A stretch of DNA of 64,000 nt from Desulfonauticus sp. 38_4375 (GTDB lineage Bacteria; Desulfobacterota; Desulfovibrionia; Desulfovibrionales; Desulfonatronovibrionaceae): assembly GCA_001507915.1 (NCBI GenBank), contig LGER01000003.1:1-64000 (forward strand), given 5' to 3'. Made by a program: the position numbers and the translations under genes. Shown in pieces: positions 54,598 through 61,656 of the stretch (its first letter is position 1; every line of letters starts with the position of its first letter). The notes under the pieces are model-generated. The model saw only the letters and a list, made by a program, of their open reading frames with translations. It was not told the origin of the DNA and did no database searches.

Positions 54598-56205
54598 TTA
54601 ATAAATTTTCTCTATAAGCCCCTGTTTTAAACACCAAAAAATCAAAAAGGAACCCTCTTCCTGGTGCAGGGCAAACTGGCTTTTTAAAATCTGAATAAGA
54701 TGGTGCAAACTTTTGGGTTTGCTTAAATTCTGTAAAAGGAAATTTACCTGTTCCAGGCTTATAAAGTCTTCTAAAAACAAGTAAAGAGAAGGAGTATCTT
54801 CTTGAGCCAGAACCTTATGCCCAAAGCTAGATAACCGCAAAATTTGTTCAGATTTTAAAGTGGTAGTGGGATAGTGGTCAAAAAGCTTAAAGGTAGAAAA
54901 GCTTAAAGGATGAACTTCCTTGTTTATGACTTTTTGTTCATTTAGCTCTTCCCAAAGTTTAATATATTTTAGAATTATCTTAGACCATAAATATTTTTGG
55001 GCATTTTTCTGGGCCTTATTACCTATTGTTCTTCTAAGTTCTTTGTTTTTTATGACTAAAAGTAGGGTATCCATGAAATTTTTATAATCAAAACCCACAT
55101 TTTGAGATAATAGGAGATCATTTTGATTGTCAGATAAAAGATGGGAATAGGATTGTAAAAATAGATTGTTTTCAGGCGCATAGGTAGAAATCAAAAAACC
55201 ATCTTCTTCATTTTTTATTAATTCTTTATAGCCATCAAAATCAGAGGCTAGCACACATAGAGAAGAAGCTTTTGCTTCCAGAATACTTAAGCCAAAGGTC
55301 TCCTGGTAGTTATCTACTAAAGATAAAAATATGTCAGCAGCATTTAATAGATTTATTTTTTCTTCTTCAGATATATTGGTAAATATGTAAATATCTAAGT
55401 TTAAAAAATTAGCTATTTTTTGATAGGTTTCTAAAACCTTTTCTTCAAAATTTACCTGTCCAGCCAGAACTAAAGGTATTTTTTCTTTTAATTTGTCTTG
55501 AGCTTGTTTTAAAGCCCTAAGCAGGGGTATTATATCCATTTTAGAAGAATGTGATAGTCTTCCTAAGTAAAGCAGTAAGGTAGAAGTAAGAGGAAGACCT
55601 AACTTCTGGCGTATGTTCAGTTTATTTTCCTTATAGGTAAAAAATTTTTCTTCCACTCCCAGAGGAATGACTTTGATTTTAGGAGGAGATAGCTCTGGCT
55701 TTATTCCTAAATGTTGCTGTAGATGACGGTAAAAGTTTTTTAAGACTTTTTTGCCAGAATAAGAGGTGGAGATAATGACATCTTGAGGAGACCAGGAGGA
55801 GGTTAGATGAGAAAGATAGATGTAAATAAAGTTGTTATAATTTAAGCTATGGGTTATAGAGGTTATGGGAAAGTCCTTTTGCCAGAAATTTCTAAAAGAA
55901 GATAGGTATTGAGGGTAATTTATACAGTCAGAAAGGTGAAAACAAAAATAAGAATTAGTTTTTATTTGGTGGTGTAATTGGGTTTTTAAAAATAACTTTA
56001 CTTTTTTTACAATGGAAAGAGGAAAATTTTCTTCTAAAAAGTTCTGTACATAATCTTTGATATTAGGAGAGGGTAGGAAAAAATGATATTCATCAAAATA
56101 GTCGTGGAGAAGTAAGAATTTTAAAAAATTGCCATTAGCTACTTTTCTACCTAGGATGGGCCCAGGTTCAAAAAAAGGATCTAAAGTTCCCCAGATTTTT
56201 TTCAT
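54598..56205 (-). CDS. group 1 (GT4-type) glycosyltransferase
   Basis: The 535-aa protein has a GT-B fold. VIPLGVEEKFF lies near residue 190, LLLYLGRLSHSSKMDIIPLLRAL is in the nucleotide-binding domain, and the GT4 motif ETFGLSILEAKASSLCVLASDFDGYKE is present. It transfers a sugar from a nucleotide donor. A further ~110 residues after ~430 are unlike typical GT4 proteins (LSSFGHKVLAQE, FLEDFISLEQ). Acceptor unknown; probably envelope polysaccharide. Confidence 0.8.
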   Translation of the reverse strand: MKKIWGTLDPFFEPGPILGRKVANGNFLKFLLLHDYFDEYHFFLPSPNIKDYVQNFLEENFPLSIVKKVKLFLKTQLHHQIKTNSYFCFHLSDCINYPQYLSSFRNFWQKDFPITSITHSLNYNNFIYIYLSHLTSSWSPQDVIISTSYSGKKVLKNFYRHLQQHLGIKPELSPPKIKVIPLGVEEKFFTYKENKLNIRQKLGLPLTSTLLLYLGRLSHSSKMDIIPLLRALKQAQDKLKEKIPLVLAGQVNFEEKVLETYQKIANFLNLDIYIFTNISEEEKINLLNAADIFLSLVDNYQETFGLSILEAKASSLCVLASDFDGYKELIKNEEDGFLISTYAPENNLFLQSYSHLLSDNQNDLLLSQNVGFDYKNFMDTLLLVIKNKELRRTIGNKAQKNAQKYLWSKIILKYIKLWEELNEQKVINKEVHPLSFSTFKLFDHYPTTTLKSEQILRLSSFGHKVLAQEDTPSLYLFLEDFISLEQVNFLLQNLSKPKSLHHLIQILKSQFALHQEEGSFLIFWCLKQGLIEKIY

Positions 56206-56297
56206 ATTTTATCCACCTGGTTAAGGTGATGAAAAGTATTTTAGAGTAAAAAAAATACTTCTGGCAAGGATAAATTGCTAAACCCGGGGAAAAGAGG

Positions 56298-57182
56298 TTA
56301 AAGGGTAAGTTTTAGGCCAGTTTGTCCTGGATAAACTTTATGGGGAAACACTTCCTTTAAGTAAGAGATAGCTTGCTTGCCCGTACAATGGCAGGGAACT
56401 AGAAGTTTAAAATTATATTTCTTTAATTTTTCTGAAAGAGTTTTTAATTCTTCTTCATTATGACCATAGAGGTGAAGTCCACCAATTAAAATTATTTCTT
56501 TTTTCTGGGCCTTAGTTAAGGATTGTATATATTCCAGGGTGTTGATAATCCCTGCATGGCAACATCCAGTAAGGATAATCAATGTATCTTCTTTGTGAAT
56601 AAACAGGGATTGCTCATCAGGAATAATATCTTTTCTCTTTAATTCTAAATCTTCAAAAAAATTCTTGTTGGCTGTGGATTCATACTCTCTGGGTATAAAT
56701 CCGGTTATACCCAGGTAAGGAGACAAGAAAAGAGGGCTTGAATTCCAGATGATTTGTTCATCATCTATATTTAGCAAGGCTTTTTTACTATTTATATTAA
56801 TTCCTATAAATTTGACTTCCTTTTTCCCATCTACACTATATCTAGGAATTACAGCATTGGGGTGAAGGATTATTTTGGCTTTAGGGGCAATATTCAAAGC
56901 CCTGGCTAGACCTCCTGTATGGTCATAATGGCCATGACTTAAAATTATATGAGTGGTTTGACTTAAATCTACTTTGAGTTGGTTGGCATTCAAGCTAAAA
57001 TTAGCTGAACTTCCTGTATCAAAAAGTATTTTTTTCTCTTCTACTTCCACATAGATACTCAAACCATGCTCAGACAAAAAATTATTGGACGCAGTATTCT
57101 CAATAAGAAAGGTAAGCTGTACTGGAGAAGTGTTGGGTAAACACCCTGAAGATTTCAGGGTGTTTGTTGCTAGTGATCGCAT
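56298..57182 (-). CDS. MBL-fold metallo-hydrolase, orp-cluster associated
   Basis: The 294-aa protein has the metallo-beta-lactamase motifs ILSHGHYDHTGGL (about residues 80-92), LTGCCHAGI and GGLHLYGH, and a C-terminal LVPCHCTG segment. It resembles the class annotated as dihydropteroate/MPT-like hydrolases in anaerobes. The ATG overlaps the end of the NifX-like gene by 13 nt. A perfect 12-bp hairpin sits inside codons 6-14, and residues 1-20 are an N-terminal extension. Substrate is unknown. Confidence 0.78.
   Translation of the reverse strand: MRSLATNTLKSSGCLPNTSPVQLTFLIENTASNNFLSEHGLSIYVEVEEKKILFDTGSSANFSLNANQLKVDLSQTTHIILSHGHYDHTGGLARALNIAPKAKIILHPNAVIPRYSVDGKKEVKFIGININSKKALLNIDDEQIIWNSSPLFLSPYLGITGFIPREYESTANKNFFEDLELKRKDIIPDEQSLFIHKEDTLIILTGCCHAGIINTLEYIQSLTKAQKKEIILIGGLHLYGHNEEELKTLSEKLKKYNFKLLVPCHCTGKQAISYLKEVFPHKVYPGQTGLKLTL
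57139..57165 (-). repeat. perfect hairpin at the start of the MBL gene
   Basis: AAACACCCTGAA and its exact complement TTCAGGGTGTTT are separated by 3 nt. It lies 5 nt inside the MBL reading frame past the upstream stop and lacks a T run, so it is not an obvious terminator. It would fold in the polycistronic mRNA. Confidence 0.7.
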
Positions 57183-57508
57183 AGGTTTTGTCCTGTAGTC
57201 AGGGTGTTGTTTAAATACTTTTGGACAATATTTTCTGGCTTATCTGGAGAAGCACCTACTATTACCTTTATGCCCAGTTGTTCAAAAAGCCCAATGGCTC
57301 TAGCTCCCATTCCACCAGCAATAATTAAATCCACATTCCTTTCTTTCATCCAGGGGGGTAAAAAACCAGGTTGATGGGGTGGAGCTTCCACATATTCAAT
57401 GCTTAAAATTTCTTTGGTTTGTTCATTTACCTCTAACATAGCGAATTGTTCGCAGTGGCCAAAATGAGGGCAAAGTTGTCCTTGGGCCATGGGAATTGCA
57501 ATTTTCAT
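57170..57508 (-). CDS. NifX/dinitrogenase iron-molybdenum cofactor-binding protein
   Basis: The 112-aa protein shows the NifX/NifB-C-terminal fold: MKIAIPMAQGQLCPHFGHCEQFAMLEV, APPHQPGFLPPWMKERNVDLIIAGGMGARAI and a tail. Small Fe-S-cluster carriers of this type are part of the orange-protein system. It is a paralogue of the genes at 60147 and 60947. It overlaps the MBL gene and follows the Fe-S ATPase by 15 nt. Confidence 0.85.
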   Translation of the reverse strand: MKIAIPMAQGQLCPHFGHCEQFAMLEVNEQTKEILSIEYVEAPPHQPGFLPPWMKERNVDLIIAGGMGARAIGLFEQLGIKVIVGASPDKPENIVQKYLNNTLTTGQNLCDH

Positions 57509-57523
57509 AATACCTCCTTGTTC

Positions 57524-58429
57524 TTAATTATACTTTTTTATTACTTTATTTATGTTTTCCCAGATAATTTCCATTTTATCTTTTAAAGCTTTGTTAACTT
57601 CTATTACAGGTTGAGTTTTTAGCTGAGCCTTAGTAAAACTTTCATCATAAGGAATAGTACCTATGATAGAACAATCATTTAGATGCGCCATTTCTTCTAT
57701 ACTGGCTGCTATCTGGGGATTTAAATCCCATTTATTGATAATAAGGGCAGAAGGAGTTTTAAAATGCTTAGTAAGTTTTAATATCCGTTCAAAATCATGT
57801 TGTCCTGATAAGGTTGGCTCTGTGATTATTAGAGCAAAAGAACTACCAGTAAGAGATGCTATTACCGGGCAACCAAGTCCTGGAGGTCCATCTACCAATA
57901 CATATTCTAAATTTTTCTTTTCAGCCAGTTCGTAAGCCTCTTTTCTTACCAGAGACACCAGTTTCCCTGAATTTTCTGCTCCTATATGCAGTTTAGCATG
58001 GATCATGGGACCATATTTAGTGGTAGAACGCATCCAAAGTCCGCATTCCTGTTCTTTAAACGCAATGGCTTGTTCTGGGCAAAAATAGGCGCACACTCCG
58101 CATCCTTCACATTCAATGGGGTCTACCTGGTAAAAAAAATGGTTGTTGGTTTTTTGTTTGTAGATAGCCTCAAACCTACAATCTTCCAGGCATAATCCGC
58201 ATTTTGAGCATTTATCAGGTATAATTTGAGCTAGTTTTCCTGCAATAAAAGGATGACTTTCTTTTATTTTGGGTTTTAAAAGTAGATGTAAATTGGCTGC
58301 ATCCACATCACAGTCAGCCAGGACTAATTTTCCTTTTAGTAAAGAAGCTAAAGAAGCCACCAGGCTGGTTTTACCAGTACCGCCTTTACCACTTAAAACA
58401 ACAATTTCTTTAATTTTAGGCTTAGACAT
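57524..58429 (-). CDS. MinD/ParA-type P-loop ATPase with ferredoxin insert
   Basis: The 301-aa protein has Walker A SGKGGTGKTSLVASLA and the deviant switch VLADCDVDAANLHLLL. Between them and the C-terminal half lies a 2x[4Fe-4S] ferredoxin insert (CSKCGLCLEDC and CEGCGVCAYFC, about residues 74-125). It is related to Mrp/NBP35 Fe-S scaffold ATPases and to the orp cluster's ParA-type protein (DVU2103-like). It is a paralogue of the gene at 59308. Confidence 0.85.
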   Translation of the reverse strand: MSKPKIKEIVVLSGKGGTGKTSLVASLASLLKGKLVLADCDVDAANLHLLLKPKIKESHPFIAGKLAQIIPDKCSKCGLCLEDCRFEAIYKQKTNNHFFYQVDPIECEGCGVCAYFCPEQAIAFKEQECGLWMRSTTKYGPMIHAKLHIGAENSGKLVSLVRKEAYELAEKKNLEYVLVDGPPGLGCPVIASLTGSSFALIITEPTLSGQHDFERILKLTKHFKTPSALIINKWDLNPQIAASIEEMAHLNDCSIIGTIPYDESFTKAQLKTQPVIEVNKALKDKMEIIWENINKVIKKYN

Positions 58430-58450
58430 TATTTACCTCAAATTTATGCA

Positions 58451-59308
58451 TTATGCATCTAATTTTAAAGCTTCCTTTACAATGTTGTTTACTTCCTTAG
58501 CTGGTTCACTTTCTGGATGGGTTTTTATATAAATATATCCTTCTTCTCCTGCTCTTACTATTTCTGGGTCTAAAGGCACTTTAGCCAGTAAGGGGAGATT
58601 AAATTCTTTTGCCAGTTTTTCTCCTCCTCCACTTAGGAAGATGTCTGTTCTCTCTTTACACTTGGGACAAATAAACCCACTCATATTTTCCACAATTCCT
58701 AAAATGGGATTTTCCAGCTCTTTACAAAAAGTAATAGATCTACGTACATCATCTATAGCCACTTCCTGAGGAGTGGTGACTATAATTCCATAGGCTTTTT
58801 TACCTAGAAGCTGCATAACACTTAAAGGTTCATCTCCTGTTCCTGGAGGACAATCTACTACCAGGTAATCCAGTTCTCCCCAGGCTACATCTCTTAAAAA
58901 TTGTTTGATTAGCCCCATTTTTACAGGACCTCTCCAGATAACCGCTTCTTTTTCTGAAGGAAGTAGAAAACCTAGGGACATAACTGCCAGGTTCTTGCTC
59001 CAAAATACGGGCTCCATATAGTCCTTTTCCACATGAGGAAGAGTATTTTTTAGGCTAAGTAATCTGGGGACAGAGGGGCCATGTACATCTACATCCAGGA
59101 GCCCAACTTTTTTACCCTCTAAAGCCAAACCTACAGCAAGATTTACGGCTAAAGTACTTTTTCCAACCCCACCTTTTCCAGATAAAATTACCAATTTATG
59201 TTTTATCTTATTAATATTTTTTTCTAACTTTTTTTCTTCTTCAAGTTTACAACTATCCTGGTTACAACTATTTTTTTGATCACAACTGGAACATTCTTTT
59301 TCAGCCAT
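58451..59308 (-). CDS. Mrp/NBP35-type Fe-S cluster carrier ATPase
   Basis: The 285-aa protein has an N-terminal cysteine cluster (CSSCDQKNSCNQDSC), Walker A SGKGGVGKSTLAVNLAV, LLDVDVHGPSVPRLL and the Mrp-specific MSLGFLLPSEKEAVIWRGP. A C-terminal zinc/Fe-S CPKCKERT follows. Mrp proteins bind and transfer Fe-S clusters; here it probably supplies the orp complex. It overlaps the neighbour gene by one base. Confidence 0.88.
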   Translation of the reverse strand: MAEKECSSCDQKNSCNQDSCKLEEEKKLEKNINKIKHKLVILSGKGGVGKSTLAVNLAVGLALEGKKVGLLDVDVHGPSVPRLLSLKNTLPHVEKDYMEPVFWSKNLAVMSLGFLLPSEKEAVIWRGPVKMGLIKQFLRDVAWGELDYLVVDCPPGTGDEPLSVMQLLGKKAYGIIVTTPQEVAIDDVRRSITFCKELENPILGIVENMSGFICPKCKERTDIFLSGGGEKLAKEFNLPLLAKVPLDPEIVRAGEEGYIYIKTHPESEPAKEVNNIVKEALKLDA

Positions 59309-60150
59309 TATTTACCTCCTGTGAGCTTTTTTATCTCATTTATCAGATCTACAAATTTTTGTTTAAAAAGGGGAATTTCTTCTATTAAGATTTTTCCTTG
59401 AGAATAAATCTTAGCTATTTCTTGATTATTGGGTATTCTTAAGAGAACAGGAATAGATTCTTGTTCACAGTAATTAGTTATCAAATTGCTTTCAGCTAAA
59501 TCCTTATTGATTATTACTCCATAAGGTATTTGTAATTCTCTTATGGTTTCTACTGCTAATTGTAGGTCATTTAAGCCAAAAGGAGTTGGTTCAGTGACTA
59601 AAAGTACAAAGTCTGCTTTTTTTACAGTAGTAATAAAAGGACAGGAAGTACCTGGAGGAGCATCTATAAGAGTTAATATTGAACTGGAAATATTCTTTTT
59701 TAGTCTTTTAATTAAAGGTGGGGCCATGGGGTGGCCTATATTTAGTTTTCCTTCTAGCAAAGTAATATGTTCTTTTTGATAAGTAGTTATAACGCCTAGA
59801 GGATACTCTTTTTCCTGCAGGGCCTGAGTGGGACAGATTTTTATACAGCCACCACAACTATGGCACAACTCAGGAAAAATTAAGGGAATAGTGTTAAAGG
59901 ACACTATAGCGTTAAACTGACAGATATGAGAACACTTAGCGCATTCAGAGCAAAGTTCTTCTTGAACCCAGGGAATAGGGACACTAACTTCTTCCTCTTT
60001 TATTTTTTTACCCTGAATAAATATTTGCGCATTGGGTTCTTCTACATCACAATCCAGTAAAGTTATTTTTTCTTCTAGGGATTTAGCTAAATTTACAGCT
60101 ATAGTGGTTTTACCTGTACCACCTTTTCCTGAACCAATAGCTATAATCAT
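59308..60150 (-). CDS. MinD/ParA-type P-loop ATPase with ferredoxin insert
   Basis: I start the protein at the ATG at 60150, which overlaps the preceding stop as ATGA; a TTG two codons earlier is less likely. It is 280 aa with Walker A GSGKGGTGKTTIAVNLA, a ferredoxin insert (CSECAKCSHIC and CHSCGGCIKICPTQAL, about 60-110) and TLIDAPPGTSCPF. It is a paralogue of the 57524 protein, so the cluster encodes two Fe-S ATPases of this type plus an Mrp. Confidence 0.85.
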   Translation of the reverse strand: MIIAIGSGKGGTGKTTIAVNLAKSLEEKITLLDCDVEEPNAQIFIQGKKIKEEEVSVPIPWVQEELCSECAKCSHICQFNAIVSFNTIPLIFPELCHSCGGCIKICPTQALQEKEYPLGVITTYQKEHITLLEGKLNIGHPMAPPLIKRLKKNISSSILTLIDAPPGTSCPFITTVKKADFVLLVTEPTPFGLNDLQLAVETIRELQIPYGVIINKDLAESNLITNYCEQESIPVLLRIPNNQEIAKIYSQGKILIEEIPLFKQKFVDLINEIKKLTGGK

Positions 60151-60509
60151 GCCCAATGTCCTTCTACATTTGCTTGATTAAGTATTTCTACTTGATTGGA
60201 TAAAAATTTATCTATTGCTTCTTGAACTGTTTTGGCCTCAACTTTATATACTTTTATTTTGGCATGAGATAGGGCAGTAAAGGCCTTGGGACCACAGTTG
60301 GAAGTTAGAAGTGCATCTACTTTTTCTTTAGCAATATTTTGAGCTGTTTGTATACCTGCTCCTTGAAGGGCATTTAAATTTTGAGTATTATTAATAACTT
60401 TGTATTCTTTTTTTTCTGTATCATAAATAATAAACTTAGCTGCTCTTCCAAATCTAGGGTCAAAACCTGCTTCTAAATTTTCTCCCTGGGTAGGTATAGC
60501 GATTTTCAT
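60147..60509 (-). CDS. NifX-type orange-protein (Orp)-like Mo/Fe-S carrier
   Basis: The 120-aa protein begins MKIAIPTQGENLEAGFDPRFGRAAKFIIYD, followed by GAGIQTAQNIAKEKVDALLTSNCGPKAFTAL, the conserved NifB/NifX-like fold. The orange protein of Desulfovibrio binds an S-bridged Mo-Cu cluster; homology by motif only. A perfect 18-bp inverted repeat lies just upstream in its leader. Confidence 0.82.
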   Translation of the reverse strand: MKIAIPTQGENLEAGFDPRFGRAAKFIIYDTEKKEYKVINNTQNLNALQGAGIQTAQNIAKEKVDALLTSNCGPKAFTALSHAKIKVYKVEAKTVQEAIDKFLSNQVEILNQANVEGHWA

Positions 60510-60534
60510 TTTTTTCTCCTTTTTAAAATATTTT

Positions 60535-60579
60535 TTTAAGTTTAAGGGAAGTCTTGATAGAACTTCCCTTAAACTTAAA
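60535..60579 (-). repeat. 18-bp inverted repeat in the orp intergenic region
   Basis: TTTAAGTTTAAGGGAAGT pairs perfectly with ACTTCCCTTAAACTTAAA across a 9-nt loop. It lies between the DUF5320 gene and the NifX-like gene. No T run follows on the minus strand, so it is more likely an mRNA stability or processing element than a terminator. Confidence 0.75.
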
Positions 60580-60598
60580 GCAAATGGAAGAAGGGATT

Positions 60599-60928
60599 TT
60601 ACTTGGCTTGAAGCTCTTCTAGACGTTTTTTAATAGCCTCAGATTCTTTTTCTAGATAAGCCAGCCTGTCTTCTAAAAGTTCTTTTTCTTGTGCTAAATT
60701 TTCTCCTTGAAAATTGGGATATTGCCAATTTCTAAATCCTCTAAATCCAAAAAAGCCACATCTTCCTCCTCGTCTTCGACCTCCACGGCCAAAGCCAAAA
60801 TTTCCCGACCCCAAAAATCCTCCTGGGCTTTTGTAAAAACCAGGAGTATTGTATCCTGAACAAAGGCCCAGACCTCTGCCCGTTCTTGGTCCTTCTCCCA
60901 AAGGTCCAGTTCTGTCTCCTCTAGGCAT
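60599..60928 (-). CDS. DUF5320 small Gly/Arg-rich protein
   Basis: The 109-aa protein begins MPRGDRTGPLGEGPRTGRGLG, the hallmark of DUF5320, followed by Gly-Arg-Cys-rich sequence (GRGGRRRGGRCG) and a C-terminal coiled-coil helix (ENLAQEKELLEDRLAYLEKE). This family accompanies NifX and Mrp genes in anaerobes; function is unknown. It sits 18 nt after the first NifX-like gene with a strong AAAGGAGGTGG site. Confidence 0.85.
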   Translation of the reverse strand: MPRGDRTGPLGEGPRTGRGLGLCSGYNTPGFYKSPGGFLGSGNFGFGRGGRRRGGRCGFFGFRGFRNWQYPNFQGENLAQEKELLEDRLAYLEKESEAIKKRLEELQAK

Positions 60929-60946
60929 AATCCACCTCCTTTATTT

Positions 60947-61516
60947 TTATCCCCTGGTTAAAGGGGTATTACACCTGGGGCATCTTTTTTCAAAACAAGG
61001 AACACCTCTTTCATGCACTTCTTGATAATTACACTCAGGACAAACACATATTCCCGGTCCTTTTCCACCACCTTGGCCTCTTCCGCCCTGGCGTCCTCCT
61101 CCCTGTCCTTGTCCGCAACCTTTTCTTCCTGAGTTTTTAGGATTGTTCCCTTGACCAAACATAAGTTTTCTCCTTTTTTGTAAGCAGCAACCTGGCATTA
61201 CAAACTTTTGTTGAGAAAGCTTTTTATTTAAAAAAGCAGTTAAAACTTCTTTTATTTCACCAGCAACAAAGGGAACTACTTCTATATTCTCTTGGAGTAA
61301 GTAATTCCATAGTTCTTTAGATAAGGCTCCACAAATAAGAATTGAAATCCCTGTTCTTTTTACTTCTCTGGCCTTAGACCAGGGTAACGTTGCTTTTAGC
61401 TTGATTTCTTCTTGTTTTAGAATTGCTTCCTCTTTTAATTGAAAGATTTCTAAAGTGGTGGCTACATCTAAAACTGGAGCAACTCTTTTTTGCCAGCTTA
61501 CAATCCCAATTTTCAT
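60947..61516 (-). CDS. NifX-like protein with Gly-rich linker and C-terminal zinc ribbon
   Basis: I start at the ATG at 61516, giving the canonical NifX-like MKIGIVSWQKR; an ATG three codons earlier (61525) is possible. Residues ~1-110 are the NifX fold (ICGALSKELWNYLLQE). Residues ~135-160 are Gly/Gln-rich, and the C-terminal ~30 residues are a Cys4 zinc ribbon (VCPECNYQE, KRCPRCNTP). No Shine-Dalgarno is visible. The sigma-54 promoter predicted upstream would start transcription at or beside this ATG. Confidence 0.8.
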   Translation of the reverse strand: MKIGIVSWQKRVAPVLDVATTLEIFQLKEEAILKQEEIKLKATLPWSKAREVKRTGISILICGALSKELWNYLLQENIEVVPFVAGEIKEVLTAFLNKKLSQQKFVMPGCCLQKRRKLMFGQGNNPKNSGRKGCGQGQGGGRQGGRGQGGGKGPGICVCPECNYQEVHERGVPCFEKRCPRCNTPLTRG

Positions 61517-61527
61517 GCGGACCATAT

Positions 61528-61543
61528 TGCATTGAAGATGCCA
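61528..61543 (-). promoter_or_regulatory. sigma-54 promoter of the orp-like operon
   Basis: On the minus strand TGGCATCTTCAATGCA gives GG-N10-GC with -24 TGGCA and -12 TGC, matching the sigma-54 consensus at nearly every conserved base. The start of transcription would be near 61517. A sigma-54 activator gene lies directly upstream. Confidence 0.8.
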
Positions 61544-61606
61544 AATAAAATTTGTTAATTATTTAAGAAGGTTATCTTGTAGGATGGTGGGTGTTAAGGG
61601 AATTTG

Positions 61607-61622
61607 GTAGCAAAATTGCTAC
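61607..61622. promoter_or_regulatory. putative activator-binding dyad 1 (enhancer)
   Basis: GTAGCAAAATTGCTAC is an almost perfect palindrome centred ~97 bp upstream of the predicted sigma-54 start. It shares GTAGC-N6-GCTAC with the second dyad. Confidence 0.65.
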
Positions 61623-61638
61623 TGATTTAAGGGGTTGG

Positions 61639-61656
61639 AGTAGCCTTTTGGCTACT
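61639..61656. promoter_or_regulatory. putative activator-binding dyad 2 (enhancer), overlapping the activator's stop codon
   Basis: AGTAGCC-TTTT-GGCTACT is a perfect 7-bp dyad. Its centre is 33 bp from that of dyad 1, about three helical turns, on the same face of DNA. It overlaps the last codons of the activator gene. Confidence 0.65.

Noticed and set aside
57653-57935. ORFs antisense to the Fe-S ATPase and many other long antisense frames (e.g. 17944-18603, 3764-4219)
   Set aside because: They lie opposite well-recognised genes and have no independent motifs or ribosome sites.
59308-60156. TTG at 60156 as the start of the Fe-S ATPase
   Set aside because: The ATG at 60150 gives a standard ATGA overlap with the preceding stop and a better-placed AAGGA.
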